A stretch of 64,000 bases of DNA from Pollutimonas thiosulfatoxidans (GCF_004022565.1 NZ_CP022987.1:620001-684000); one strand, 5' to 3'; positions 27,670 through 36,174 are shown, counted from the first letter of the stretch. A program made the numbers and translations. The notes: generated by a model not told the origin, from the letters alone.

Positions 27670-27962
27670 GCGGGCGCGTCCAGCGTCTCGCCTTCCAGGG
27701 CGTATAACCAGGCCAGCAATTCTGCGATGGCCAAATAAAGTTCAGGCGGGATGTGCGCATCCAGGTCGACTTGCATCAACAAACCCACAAGCTCCGGCGA
27801 TTCATGCACGTGCAGTCCGTGCTCTTTCGCCGTGCGTATGATGTTCTCGGCCAGCGTTCCATAGCCTTTGGCCACCACCCGTGGCGCGGCATCCTTCTTG
27901 TCGTAGGTGATGGCGACGGCGGTGGGTCTTCCATCGTTCAGGGCGTGGCGTTTGCTGGTCAT
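27666..27962 (-). CDS. FlhB C-terminal-domain homologue (FhlB/YlqH type)
   Basis: The 98-residue product matches the cytoplasmic domain of the export switch protein FlhB (TAVAITYDKKDAAPRVVAKG near residue 14, then AKEHGLHVHESPELVGLL). It lacks the membrane part and also the NPTH autocleavage motif: the equivalent position reads DGRPT. It cannot be the true FlhB. It overlaps the upstream FliK-like gene by 4 bases (ATGA), the usual pairing for this family. Its role may be to tune substrate switching, which is inference. Confidence 0.85.
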   Translation of the reverse strand: MTSKRHALNDGRPTAVAITYDKKDAAPRVVAKGYGTLAENIIRTAKEHGLHVHESPELVGLLMQVDLDAHIPPELYLAIAELLAWLYALEGETLDAPA

Positions 27963-29374
27963 GTTGCCGGCGCTTCCGGGATGGGTTCGCTGGTATCGCG
28001 GTCTTCTTCGGAAACAATGGACAACTGGCTTAATTGCAGGCCTTGCGCGCTATAGCGGCTGCGCAGTGCCTCGGCATGAGTGTCCAGCAAGTCCGCCGAT
28101 TGTGGCGACACCAAATGCATGACCAATTGCTTGCCGGCCAGATTCAACCTGGCTTGTACCTGGCCCAAGCCGGGCAGGTTAAGGGTAAGACGGGTGGCCC
28201 AATGGTCGGTGGCGTCGGCTGCCTCGCCGTCTTGCGGTTCACGGCGGCCGACTTCCCATTCTATCGGTGCACCGGGCCAGGCCTCGCCGCGCCATCCGAA
28301 AGTCTGATTGGCCAGTACTTCCAGCTGCTGGCGTACCAGCACATGGGCTTGCGGGTCTAGCCCCGGTATGACGGTGTTGGGGTTAGCGCCCGGCGAAGCC
28401 GGGGCGGCCGCGTTGCCGGTTTGCGAGCCCAGGGCTTCAGCGCCACGCCCCGAAGTGCTGGCGGCGGACGCTGCTTCTGCTGAAGCCGGTGCCGCCTGGC
28501 CGCTGGTAGCAGCTGCGGTACCGGCTTGGCTGGTCGCGCTTCCTGGATTACCGCTTGCAGTGCCTGGATTGCCAGCCTGACCGGCCGGCCGACCTATCTG
28601 TGCTTGCGGCTCTTGCAGTAACTGCGCCACACTTTGCTTGCCGAAAGCCAGGTTTGCCAGATGCGATTCGTAAAACATGCCGCTAGTCTGTACCGCACGT
28701 GACAGGGCGGCAGCCAGCTGAGCCACGACCAGGCCGCTGCCTTGGGGCAGTACGCCACCGCTGACAGCCGCGGCAGCGGCACTACCTGCGCGACCCGCTG
28801 TAGCGCCGGCTGTATTTGATCCGCTTTGAGCTGCCTCGGCGCCAGCACCCCGACTGGCACCGGCTGCTGGGCTGCTCGAGCCAGCAGGTGCACCGGTGGA
28901 TGCATTGCCGGCGGTAGAGCCAGCGCCTCGGCCAGCGGTGCCTTGCTGCGTACCACGATCGAGCAAGGGTTGGCGCCCCTGGACAGACGCCGTCAGATCC
29001 GGATAGTTGGCCAACAACGCGAGGATGGTTTTGGCGGCATGGCCCAGCGTGGTCGGCGCTGATGGCGTCGTGGCGGTGTTGGGTCCGCCGCGAGCCAGCA
29101 GTAGGGCGGCATTGCGCGCTTCCAGTCTGGCCTTGTCGATGGCATTGCGGGCGTTTTGTTCGGTATGCGCCGTGGCGCGTTCCACCGCTTCGCGTGGGTG
29201 GCGGACGGTTTCGTTCTTTGCGGCTTCGGCGCGTTCGGCGCTGCCCGGCTGCGCGACGGCATCGGGCCTGGCGCCCGATACGATGTTGGCTTGCGCTGAA
29301 AGCGTAGTGCCCAGCACCGCGTCAAGGCGCTGCACCAGCAGCGTGCCCAGCGGCGACGGCCCGCCCACGCTCAT
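27959..29374 (-). CDS. Second FliK-like hook-length-control-domain protein
   Basis: The 471-residue product is Ala/Gly/Ser-rich and low in complexity through residue 330. Then it has a C-terminal Flg_hook-like domain with WATRLTLNLPGLGQVQARLN and LAGKQLVMHLVSPQSADLLD, as in FliK. It differs from FliK at 20296 and is paired with the FlhB-tail gene, resembling the YlqG/YlqH pair of other bacteria. It overlaps fliT by 4 bases. It may control secretion switching in a non-canonical way. Confidence 0.8.
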   Translation of the reverse strand: MSVGGPSPLGTLLVQRLDAVLGTTLSAQANIVSGARPDAVAQPGSAERAEAAKNETVRHPREAVERATAHTEQNARNAIDKARLEARNAALLLARGGPNTATTPSAPTTLGHAAKTILALLANYPDLTASVQGRQPLLDRGTQQGTAGRGAGSTAGNASTGAPAGSSSPAAGASRGAGAEAAQSGSNTAGATAGRAGSAAAAAVSGGVLPQGSGLVVAQLAAALSRAVQTSGMFYESHLANLAFGKQSVAQLLQEPQAQIGRPAGQAGNPGTASGNPGSATSQAGTAAATSGQAAPASAEAASAASTSGRGAEALGSQTGNAAAPASPGANPNTVIPGLDPQAHVLVRQQLEVLANQTFGWRGEAWPGAPIEWEVGRREPQDGEAADATDHWATRLTLNLPGLGQVQARLNLAGKQLVMHLVSPQSADLLDTHAEALRSRYSAQGLQLSQLSIVSEEDRDTSEPIPEAPAT

Positions 29375-29703
29375 TGCTTAAGCGACGGCGCGCAGTAAGC
29401 CTGTAATACCGTGTGTTGCCGCTTGATGTCGCCCAGCAGGCGGCCCAGGCGGCTAAGCTCGGGTGCGGCCAGTAGCCGGATATGGGCGTCGTCATCCAGA
29501 ATGCGGGCCAGCAACTGGCGCCGCGCCGCTCGATCTTCATCGCTAAGGATGTTAATACCGCGCAGTGTTTCGACCGCTTCCTGGTATTGCGCGCCCAGGA
29601 CAATGACTTCGTCCCAGTGGTCGGCGCGCGCCTCTTTAAGCATACGACTGGTGATCGCTGCGATGACTTCGTATTGGCGCAAGATGGTCGACGGTTTGCT
29701 CAT
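29371..29703 (-). CDS. fliT: FliT, flagellar export chaperone for FliD
   Basis: FliT escorts the filament cap protein and, in enterics, inhibits FlhDC. The ATG at 29703 gives a 110-residue helical protein beginning MSKPSTILRQYEVIAAITSR. The family is weakly conserved, so the call rests on size, helix pattern (coiled through ILDDDAHIRLLAAPELSRLG) and position right after fliS. An upstream frame to 29817 is not conserved. Confidence 0.75.
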   Translation of the reverse strand: MSKPSTILRQYEVIAAITSRMLKEARADHWDEVIVLGAQYQEAVETLRGINILSDEDRAARRQLLARILDDDAHIRLLAAPELSRLGRLLGDIKRQHTVLQAYCAPSLKQ

Positions 29704-29831
29704 GGTAAAGTCACTTCGCTGTGCGGCGGTTGCGGATGGTGGCAAAAGAAGATGCTGCCTGCCATCTCGCAAGTATATGTAAGTAAAGGGAATAAAACTA
29801 CAGGTTTGCAGCTGCAAGTGCCATGGGCCGT

Positions 29832-30266
29832 TTAGCCTATGGCTGCCTCCAGCGGCAGTGGATCCACAGCTTCGCGCCAGGCGGTGGCAATATCCACCAG
29901 CAAGCGTTCCGCCAAGTCCAGCTTCTGCATATCGGCTTCAAGGTTAGCCAACAACAGATTACGGATGATCAATTCGTAAGTGGCGATCAGGTTTTTTGCC
30001 AGCTCGCCGCCCGTTTCCTGGTCCACACTGGCTTTCAGGCCCGAGTCCACGATGTCGATAGCCTTCGACAAGGCCATGCCGCGACCTTCGATGTTGTCGT
30101 TCTGCATATGCAGGCGCGCCTTCATGATCGCGGCGCGAGCGCCGTCGAACAGCAGGGTGATCAGGTGTTCAGGGCTGGCGCTAAGCACTTCTGTTTCCAG
30201 GCCAATGTTGGCATAAGCCTGGACAGAATGCTGGCGTCTTAGGCCGCGAGAGGGGGGATAGCTCAT
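29832..30266 (-). CDS. fliS: FliS, flagellin export chaperone
   Basis: FliS binds the flagellin C-terminus and prevents premature polymerisation. The 144-residue product has the AYANIGLETEVLSASPEHLI motif near residue 17 and ELIIRNLLLANLEAD near residue 98. It overlaps fliD by 4 bases (ATGA). Confidence 0.95.
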   Translation of the reverse strand: MSYPPSRGLRRQHSVQAYANIGLETEVLSASPEHLITLLFDGARAAIMKARLHMQNDNIEGRGMALSKAIDIVDSGLKASVDQETGGELAKNLIATYELIIRNLLLANLEADMQKLDLAERLLVDIATAWREAVDPLPLEAAIG

Positions 30267-31678
30267 TTTTCCTTACCTATATTGCCCAGCATGGAAAGCT
30301 GCTGTGTCAGATAACTGCTGACGGAATTCATCTGCGCCATCATGACATCCAGTTGCGTGAACTGCTTGCGGTAGGCTTCCATCTTGGCGTCGATGCGGCC
30401 CAGCGCTGTGTCGTACTGGTCTTCCAGGTTCTTCAGCGAGTTTGTCATGCTGGTCGTGGCTGTGCCGATAAGCCCACCAGTCTTGACGAAGTTGTCTGCC
30501 ACTGCACCTATCCGCTTGGACAAACCTGTTTCGCTGGCAAAGAACTTCTGCACATCAGGCATATTGTCTTTCAGCGCTGCATCAAGCTTGTCGTTGTCCA
30601 CTTTCAGCGTGCCGGTCTTGGGGTCGGTGGTGATACCCATTTGCGACAGGCTGCCCATGGCGCCTGATGAGTTCGCCGCGTTCAGGGCATCGCGGATCTG
30701 GCTTTGCACGTTGCGCGCCAAGCTGTCGCCAGTCAGCGCACTGCTGTTCTGGCTAGCTACATCGTAGGACGTAAGCGTCTTGATAATGCCCTGCAGGTTG
30801 TTGTAGGCGCTGACGAAGCTATTAATGGCCTTGGACGTGACGGCATCGTCGCGCGTTATGGAAAGCGCCTGCGGCTTGTCGGCTTCCGTCGTCTTCAGCA
30901 GTGTCAGCGTAACGCCTTCAATGGCGTCCGCTATGGTGTTGGTCTGGCTTTCGATGTCGATGCCGTTGATGCTTATGGAGGCATTGGCCGCTTCAGTTTC
31001 AGTGAAGGCGCCGGTTGCTGCAACCTTGTCATAAGCCATCAGGTTGTTGACTTGGCTGACATCAAGAGCGGGGTTTGCCTCGTTGGCAGCGACCGTGATG
31101 CTGGCGATGGCGGCTTCCGTGCCCGTACCCTTGGCAGTCAGCAACATATAGTGCTGCGGGGTTTCCTTGCCGTCGTTGACCAGCGTAGCGCTTACGCCCA
31201 GGCCGGATTTTTCGTTAATGGCTTTTACGATGCCTTCCATGCTGGTGTCGGCCGCATCCAGGCTCAGCGTGGTTTCGGTGCCGTCGGCTAGCGTCACAGT
31301 AACGTCGACCTTGCCGGTGGCCAGTTTGACGTTGCGGTCTGCCTGCGGATCGCTGGTCAGGCTTTGCCCGGAGGCCAGCGTATTGACCTTGATGTTGTAG
31401 TTGCCCGCAATTGCCTTGGTCGACGCCGTGGCGGTAAAGGCCTCACCAGCCACGCTGGTTTTCAGCGCGCCGAATGTGTCCGCCTTGCCCAGCGCCTCGG
31501 CAGCGGTCTTCAAGGCTTCGATGGAGCTCTTGATTGTCCCGTAACCGGAAAGGCGGCTTTGCACGGAGGCTGCCCTGGACTTAAGCAGTTCCAGCGGCTT
31601 GTTCTCGGCGCTACGTAGTTGGTCCAGCAATTCGTCAAGGGGTAACCCTGCACCGACGCCGATAGATGAAATAGCCAT
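30263..31678 (-). CDS. fliD: FliD, filament cap protein
   Basis: FliD caps the filament tip and folds incoming flagellin. The 471-residue product has the N-terminal motif SIGVGAGLPLDELLDQLRSA and SRLSGYGTIKSSIEALKTA, and the C-terminal coiled tail LTQQLSMLGNIGKEK. It follows flaG at 105 bases; a weak TAAAG...AATAC sequence there is a poor sigma-28 match, so it probably shares the flaG promoter. Confidence 0.95.
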   Translation of the reverse strand: MAISSIGVGAGLPLDELLDQLRSAENKPLELLKSRAASVQSRLSGYGTIKSSIEALKTAAEALGKADTFGALKTSVAGEAFTATASTKAIAGNYNIKVNTLASGQSLTSDPQADRNVKLATGKVDVTVTLADGTETTLSLDAADTSMEGIVKAINEKSGLGVSATLVNDGKETPQHYMLLTAKGTGTEAAIASITVAANEANPALDVSQVNNLMAYDKVAATGAFTETEAANASISINGIDIESQTNTIADAIEGVTLTLLKTTEADKPQALSITRDDAVTSKAINSFVSAYNNLQGIIKTLTSYDVASQNSSALTGDSLARNVQSQIRDALNAANSSGAMGSLSQMGITTDPKTGTLKVDNDKLDAALKDNMPDVQKFFASETGLSKRIGAVADNFVKTGGLIGTATTSMTNSLKNLEDQYDTALGRIDAKMEAYRKQFTQLDVMMAQMNSVSSYLTQQLSMLGNIGKEK

Positions 31679-31783
31679 GTAAAACTCCCAGTAAGGGTAT
31701 TGTCCTGCAAAGTGTTCGGAACCAATACTGACGTAAGCGGGTATTAGTATTGGTAGTTTGGTCTTTATGCCTCGCGGCCGGCC

Positions 31784-32176
31784 TTAGGCCGTTGTGTCTA
31801 TGCTGCGCCCCTGCAACTGCACGATCATTTTTGCCACCCGGATCACCGCATCCGTCGGTACCGTGCGCAGTACGTCGCCCGTTTCACTGTCTATAATCGA
31901 CACCACCACGCGCTGCGCTTCGGGGTCTACATCGAAACGCATGCCGGTGGCCCAGGCTTTCATGCTGCCATTCAGGGCTTCCAGCGCTTCGCCCAGCGGA
32001 TCCATGCCTGCAGGCAGGTCTTGCTGCCGCTGGCCCGTCGTGGCGCTGCCACTGCTTAGTGATTCGTCTGCGGCAGTTACCTTCACAGCCGGCTCGGGCA
32101 CAGATATAGGTCGATCGGATTCCGCCGCTGTTAAGTACGGTGATGCAGCGAGGCCTGTGGCAATTGGGTTGACCAT
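31784..32176 (-). CDS. flaG: FlaG family protein
   Basis: FlaG proteins influence filament length in several bacteria. The ATG at 32176 gives 130 residues. The C-terminal domain is the FlaG signature (FDVDPEAQRVVVSIIDSETG and DVLRTVPTDAVIRVAKMI), after a Ser/Ala-rich N-terminus. It directly follows a sigma-28 promoter and precedes fliD, the usual neighbourhood. Confidence 0.9.
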   Translation of the reverse strand: MVNPIATGLAASPYLTAAESDRPISVPEPAVKVTAADESLSSGSATTGQRQQDLPAGMDPLGEALEALNGSMKAWATGMRFDVDPEAQRVVVSIIDSETGDVLRTVPTDAVIRVAKMIVQLQGRSIDTTA

Positions 32177-32228
32177 TCTATGGCTCCTGGGGTACGGGTT
32201 GGACCGGCGGGAACGCCTTACAGGCGTC

Positions 32229-32255
32229 TTAACGGCAGGTATTCGGGATTCTTTA
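32229..32255 (-). promoter_or_regulatory. Sigma-28 promoter of flaG-fliD-fliS-fliT
   Basis: On the minus strand: TAAAGAAT, 11 bases, GCCGTTAA. It lies 53 bases upstream of the flaG ATG, correctly oriented, in the divergent gap with fliA. Confidence 0.72.
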
Positions 32256-32267
32256 ATTTGGCGAACA

Positions 32268-32275
32268 GCCGATAA
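32268..32275 (+). promoter_or_regulatory. Possible sigma-28 -10 element for fliA
   Basis: GCCGATAA is a perfect FliA -10 octamer on the plus strand, 80 bases before the fliA start. The -35 position (TTCTTTAA) does not match, so this may be a weak autoregulatory site or chance. Confidence 0.3.
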
Positions 32276-32354
32276 ATTGCGGGCCTGATCCGGCCTACGT
32301 TGGCAGACGCGGCGGGCCACAATAGCCTAGTGACCGTCAGCCTAATTTTTCCGC

Positions 32355-33122
32355 ATGTCTAGCACCGAAGACCGACTTGTCGGGCAGTACGCCCCCTTGG
32401 TGCGCCGCCTGGCCCTGCAGCTTGTTGCCAAGCTGCCGGCCAGCGTAGAGGTCGACGACCTGATGCAAGCCGGCATGATGGGCCTGCTGGACGCCGTACG
32501 GCGCTACCAGCAAACCGCTGATGCCCAGTTTGAAACCTACGCCGTCACCCGCATACGGGGCGCCATGCTGGACGAACTGCGCAGCCAGGACTGGTTGCCG
32601 CGCAGCGTGCGCAGCAAGACCCGGACGATAGAGCAGGCCATACACGCGCTGACCCACCGACTGCTGCGCGCCCCCACCGAGACGGAAATTGCCGAAGAAA
32701 TGGACATGCCGTTGCCTCAGTACCAACAACTGCTGGAAGAGGCGCGCGGCGTGCAGATTATCCATTACGAAGACCTGACGCGGCAGGGCGACGATGCGGA
32801 CTTTGCCCTGGACCGCAGCGCGTCCGGCGGTGGCGCGAGCCCCTCGGCACACTGGTCCAACCCCTTGAATCAATTGATGGCGCAAGGTTTGCGACACGCC
32901 TTGGTGGAAGCCATAAAAGGCCTGCCCGAGCGAGAGCAGCTATTGCTGTCCCTTCAGTTCGAGCAAGATCTGAACCAAAAAGAAATCGGCGCGGTGATGG
33001 GCGTGACAGAAGGGCGGGTGTCGCAACTGCGGTCACAAGCTGTGGCACGCATACGCGCCACTCTGGCGCAGAGCGACTGGCATGAAAACCCGGGCGAAGC
33101 CGAGTATCAGGCCTTGTTGTAG
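32355..33122 (+). CDS. fliA: FliA, sigma-28 factor
   Basis: FliA directs RNA polymerase to late flagellar promoters. The 255-residue product has region 2 (VDDLMQAGMMGLLDAVRRYQ and FETYAVTRIRGAMLDELRSQ), region 3, and region 4 (LPEREQLLLSLQFEQDLNQK then EIGAVMGVTEGRVSQLRSQA). It sits divergent from flaG; four promoters with its consensus are present in this window. It ends before a change to non-flagellar content. Confidence 0.96.
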   Translation: MSSTEDRLVGQYAPLVRRLALQLVAKLPASVEVDDLMQAGMMGLLDAVRRYQQTADAQFETYAVTRIRGAMLDELRSQDWLPRSVRSKTRTIEQAIHALTHRLLRAPTETEIAEEMDMPLPQYQQLLEEARGVQIIHYEDLTRQGDDADFALDRSASGGGASPSAHWSNPLNQLMAQGLRHALVEAIKGLPEREQLLLSLQFEQDLNQKEIGAVMGVTEGRVSQLRSQAVARIRATLAQSDWHENPGEAEYQALL

Positions 33123-33152
33123 TGGTCGTTAATTCGTTAGCGGATAACTGGC

Positions 33153-33181
33153 TTGTTTCTCGTTAAAGATATATATAGAAT
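33153..33181 (+). promoter_or_regulatory. Sigma-70 promoter of the hemerythrin gene
   Basis: TTGTTT, 17 bases, TAGAAT gives good spacing and a near-consensus -10, upstream of the hemerythrin start at 33232. Confidence 0.5.
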
Positions 33182-33191
33182 GTATCTTAAA

Positions 33192-33208
33192 AATGCAATC
33201 GTTGCATT
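33192..33208. promoter_or_regulatory. Perfect inverted repeat before hemerythrin gene
   Basis: AATGCAA, TCG, TTGCATT is a perfect 7-bp inverted repeat just downstream of the predicted -10. It could be a repressor site or a 5' mRNA hairpin; it is 24 bases before the ATG. Confidence 0.45.
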
Positions 33209-33231
33209 GAGTGTCCAGAACAGGAACGGCC

Positions 33232-33642
33232 ATGGAAATAGACCGCTTTAAACAACAACACGTCGACATACTGCAAGGCATCGCCGCGCTGCGCAAATTC
33301 TCCCAGGCAGGGATCCAAGAGAACGCAACAGAGATCGCGCGCCAAGTCAAGGCGCTGGGGTCAGTGGTTACGCTGCATCTGGCTGTGGAAGACCGCATTT
33401 TGTATCCCAGTTTGCAAAAGGGCGCCGACCTTAAGCTGGCTGAAATGGGTAGGGCGTATGAGGAAGATATGAAGGGGATCGCCAACGAATTTATTGCCTT
33501 CTCGCGGAAATGGAGCGTTGCGAAGACGGTGGCCGAGAAGGCGGAAGAATTTCGGGCCGAGGCGAATTCGGTTTTGAAAGTGCTGCATTCAAGAATGCAA
33601 AGGGAAAACACCGAGTTTTACCCGGCGATCGAGGCGGCGTAG
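33232..33642 (+). CDS. Hemerythrin HHE-domain protein
   Basis: The 136-residue product is a four-helix hemerythrin-like protein expected to bind a di-iron centre and oxygen or NO. Ligands are visible as His in KQQHVDILQG, the HLAVEDRILYPSL motif, and HSRMQRENTEFYP near the end. ATG 33232 has a CAGGAA ribosome site; an in-frame GTG 21 bases earlier is less likely. It lies between fliA and the IS nest and could feed oxygen to motility or energy taxis, but this is inference from position. Confidence 0.85.
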   Translation: MEIDRFKQQHVDILQGIAALRKFSQAGIQENATEIARQVKALGSVVTLHLAVEDRILYPSLQKGADLKLAEMGRAYEEDMKGIANEFIAFSRKWSVAKTVAEKAEEFRAEANSVLKVLHSRMQRENTEFYPAIEAA

Positions 33643-33654
33643 ATCTGCACTTCT

Positions 33655-34053
33655 TCAGGCGAAGACGTCTTCGATGCGTTGCGCGTCCAGTATCTGGACC
33701 GCCCAACGGTTGGACCAACGCTCATTAGGCGCGCTCGCTACCGACGGCAAGGCCTGGATGCGAGGCCTGAAACCAATGGCTCGCTTCTTTACCTGCCAGC
33801 CTTTGAGCTGGAAGATGCGCTGCACGGTGTTCTTGTTAAAACCCAGCAGATTCGCCACTGTCCGGTAACCGATGGATGGTGACTCTTCGATCATGGCCTT
33901 GATCGGTTCGGCAAACTGCGGGTTTATCTCGGGCGCAGCCTTAACCGGCTTGTAGTACACCGTGCGTCGGGGAATACCGAACCATTGGCATAGCTTGGCG
34001 ATCGAGACGGTGTACCCGTCGGCTTTAAGTCCCTGGCGGATCGTCTCGATCAT
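33655..34053 (-). pseudogene. Truncated IS3-family transposase OrfB, fused to a foreign tail
   Basis: The 132-residue frame is the N-terminal HTH_21 part of an IS3 OrfB (CQWFGIPRRTVYY, SIGYRTVANLLGFNKNTVQR). It breaks off at NERWS, just before the first Asp of the DDE catalytic domain. The last 18 or so residues (NRWAVQILDAQRIEDVFA) are not transposase; they belong to the 30-base repeat described separately. It cannot be an active transposase. Confidence 0.85.
33657..33686 (-). repeat. Direct repeat, left copy (30 bp)
   Basis: 27 of 30 bases match 36220-36249 in the same orientation. Read leftwards it encodes AQRIEDVFA followed by a stop. It includes the perfect palindrome CGAAGACGTCTTCG at 33660-33673. 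Three of the differences (and the stop codon change TGA/TAA) are synonymous or conservative, which suggests two related gene ends. Confidence 0.7.
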
Positions 34054-34400
34054 TTCTCGTCCTCGCCCAACAGGGACTGCAATTTTTTTCTGGCACGTAG
34101 CTCCAACATCGCTTCGCCGTACGCCTCTTGAAGATCCTTGAGCTGGCGTTCGTACTGCTCTCGGATGTCCTCTGGCTTGGCACGCAGCGCGTTCTCCATG
34201 CCCCGTTTGGCATCATCCATCCAGTTCTCGATCTCTGAAGGGGCTAAGTCGTAGGTACGACTGGCCTCGGCAACGGTTGCTTTGCCCCGGATGATGTCCA
34301 GCACCAGCGCGCTTTTCCGCTTGGCTGTCCAGCGTTTGATCTCGTCTTCCATCTTCATACTCATCGTGATTTCCTAAATTATCACCTGGGGGTGCGGACA
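33705..34400 (-). mobile_element. IS3-family element A, truncated
   Basis: This element has an intact left end (reading leftwards TGTCCGCACCCCCAGGTGAT from 34400), an intact orfA and a truncated orfB. Its far end is missing around base 33,705. It abuts element B head to head, and their ends share about 8 bases. The left boundary is approximate. Confidence 0.7.
34050..34364 (-). CDS. IS3-family transposase OrfA
   Basis: The 104-residue product is the DNA-binding subunit of an IS3-type element: an HTH (VLDIIRGKATVAEASRTYDL) followed by a leucine-zipper-like helix (YERQLKDLQEAYGEAMLEL). Its stop overlaps the OrfB start by 4 bases (ATGA), an arrangement that in IS3 elements links the two frames. 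It looks intact but is orphaned because OrfB is truncated. Confidence 0.85.
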   Translation of the reverse strand: MSMKMEDEIKRWTAKRKSALVLDIIRGKATVAEASRTYDLAPSEIENWMDDAKRGMENALRAKPEDIREQYERQLKDLQEAYGEAMLELRARKKLQSLLGEDEK

Positions 34401-35997
34401 AAATCTTGGACTACTTAGGAGTAGTTCATGTATTCATACGAGGATCGTCTGCGCGCCGTAAAGCTGTATTTGAAGCTCGGCCGTCGGATCAGTGCCACGT
34501 TGCGCCAACTGGGGTATTCCAACAAGAATTCACTCAAGGCCTGGTGTGCGGAATTTGAACAGAATCGGGATCTTCGCAGAGGCTATCAACGGGTAAAGCG
34601 CCGGTACAACGATGAACAGAAGCACCGGGCAGTGGACCACTACGTTGAACAAGGTCACAGCCTAATTCACACGATCCGATGTTTAGGCTATCCGAGCAGG
34701 GAGACACTACGTGCGTGGATCGGTGAATTGCGCCCGGAGTTCAGGAAGACAATCACGGGTATTAGTACCCCGCACAATCTGCTTCGGCCTCGTGCCACGA
34801 AGCAGCAGGCCATTATCGCGTTGAATACACGCTCCGGCTCAGCAAAGGAGGTGGCTGATGCCACCGGTGTGACCCGAGAAACGTTATATAGTTGGCATCA
34901 TCAGCTACTTGGCCATGCCCCTTTGAAACCCATGTCAAAGAAAACGGATACGGCTCCGCTAGGACAGCAACGCGATGATCTACTCAAGGAGTTAACTGAT
35001 CTGGAAGCCCGAGTTCGCAAACTTCGCCTGGAGCACGACATTCTGGAGAAGGCGAGTGAACTCATAAAAAAAGACATGGGCATCAACCCCCTCGGGCTGA
35101 GAAGCCGGGAAAAAACGATGGTGGTTGATGCCCTCAAAGATCTTTATACCCTTACTGAACTCCTTGAAGGTTTGAGGCTCGCGCGCAGCACGTACTTCTA
35201 TCAACGGCTGCGACAGACGCTGCCGGATAAGTATGCGCAGGTGCGCGCGGATATCCGAAATATTTTCGATGAGAACTACTGCTGTTATGGTTACCGGCGC
35301 ATTGACGGAGTCTTACGACGTCAAGGTGTGCGCTTGTCGGAGAAAGTCGTGCGCCGTCTTATGGCCGAAGAGTCACTGACGGTCAAAACGCCGCGGCGCC
35401 GGCGTTTCTCGGCATATGCAGGCGACCCGACACCTGCGGTTCCGAATCTGTTGAACCGTAACTTCCATGCCGCCGCACCAAATACGAAATGGTTGACCGA
35501 CCTGACGGAGGTCCGCATTCCTGCCGGGAAAGTTTACGTCTCGCCCATCGTCGACTGCTTCGATGGGTTGGTGGTGGCCTGGAACATCGGCACCCGCCCG
35601 GATGCGAATCTCGTCAACACCATGCTGGATCACGCCGTGCAGACACTACAACCAGATGAGCATCCAGTCATTCATTCGGACAGAGGTGCGCATTACCGAT
35701 GGCCTGAGTGGATTCGTCGTACTGACGATGCCAAACTGGTGCGCTCAATGTCCAAGAAAGGTTGCTCGCCAGACAATGCAGCTTGCGAGGGATTCTTCGG
35801 ACGCCTGAAAACTGAGCTGATCTACCCGAGAGACTGGCGTGAGGTTACGCTGGAAGACTTCATGCGGCGAATCGACGGTTATATTCGCTGGTACAACGAA
35901 CGCCGCATTAAACAGTCCCTTGGCCATCGCAGTCCCATCGAGTATCGTCAGGCGCTCAGGTTGATGCCCATTTAAACCGTCCAAGAAAACGTCCGCA
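34393..35997 (+). mobile_element. Complete IS3-family element B (single ORF)
   Basis: The 1605-bp element is bounded by imperfect 19-bp inverted ends: TGCGGACAAAATCTTGGAC on the left and, on the complementary strand, TGCGGACGTTTTCTTGGAC on the right (15 of 19 matching). It contains one transposase gene. I see no clear target duplication; both flanks are C/G homopolymer-rich and the left flank is inside the end of element A. Confidence 0.75.
34428..35975 (+). CDS. IS3-family transposase, single-frame
   Basis: The 515-residue transposase has two or three N-terminal helix-turn-helix units (about residues 1-160). A coiled linker (LLKELTDLEARVRKLRLEHD) and HTH_21 follow, then an rve catalytic core with WLTDLTEVRIPAGKVYVSPI (first Asp), HSDRGAHYRWPEW (second Asp) and ACEGFFGRLKTELIYPRDW (Glu). 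All three DDE residues are present. Unlike typical IS3 members, OrfA and OrfB are one frame, so no frameshift is needed. It appears intact. Confidence 0.9.
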   Translation: MYSYEDRLRAVKLYLKLGRRISATLRQLGYSNKNSLKAWCAEFEQNRDLRRGYQRVKRRYNDEQKHRAVDHYVEQGHSLIHTIRCLGYPSRETLRAWIGELRPEFRKTITGISTPHNLLRPRATKQQAIIALNTRSGSAKEVADATGVTRETLYSWHHQLLGHAPLKPMSKKTDTAPLGQQRDDLLKELTDLEARVRKLRLEHDILEKASELIKKDMGINPLGLRSREKTMVVDALKDLYTLTELLEGLRLARSTYFYQRLRQTLPDKYAQVRADIRNIFDENYCCYGYRRIDGVLRRQGVRLSEKVVRRLMAEESLTVKTPRRRRFSAYAGDPTPAVPNLLNRNFHAAAPNTKWLTDLTEVRIPAGKVYVSPIVDCFDGLVVAWNIGTRPDANLVNTMLDHAVQTLQPDEHPVIHSDRGAHYRWPEWIRRTDDAKLVRSMSKKGCSPDNAACEGFFGRLKTELIYPRDWREVTLEDFMRRIDGYIRWYNERRIKQSLGHRSPIEYRQALRLMPI

Positions 35998-36017
35998 TCC
36001 CCCCTGTGAGCAGGATT

Positions 36018-36089
36018 TCAGTGGGTCATTACAGTAATGGCGACCTTAGCCTTGAAGGCGGCTGTGTGGTTACGGCGGGGTCTTCTCAT
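36018..36089 (-). pseudogene. Remnant of a third IS3-family OrfA
   Basis: From ATG 36089 the minus strand reads MRRPRRNHTAAFKAKVAI and stops after 23 codons. This is the typical start of an IS3-group OrfA (normally continuing KVALAALKG). Upstream to about 36174 is the element's presumed end, TGGCTCCGCAAAATAGGACA on the minus strand. The rest was lost, probably when element B inserted next to it. Confidence 0.7.
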
Positions 36090-36174
36090 GGCTTCTGCTC
36101 TCCTAAGCAGGCGATTCTCATCGCCTATTGAAGCAGAAAATTCACTTAGCCGGCTGTCCTATTTTGCGGAGCCA
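36018..36174 (-). mobile_element. IS3-family element C, terminal fragment
   Basis: The fragment combines the presumed terminal sequence near 36155-36174 with the first 23 codons of orfA. It shares no end with element B, so it is the residue of a separate insertion. Confidence 0.55.

Noticed and set aside
31720..31772. Separate sigma-28 promoter for fliD
   Set aside because: TAAAGACC with ACTAATAC is only about half-matching at the -10; the flaG promoter suffices.
33660..33673. CGAAGACGTCTTCG perfect palindrome as a regulatory site
   Set aside because: The right copy of the same repeat is not a perfect palindrome, and the base changes between copies respect codon positions, so it is better explained as coding sequence of gene remnants.
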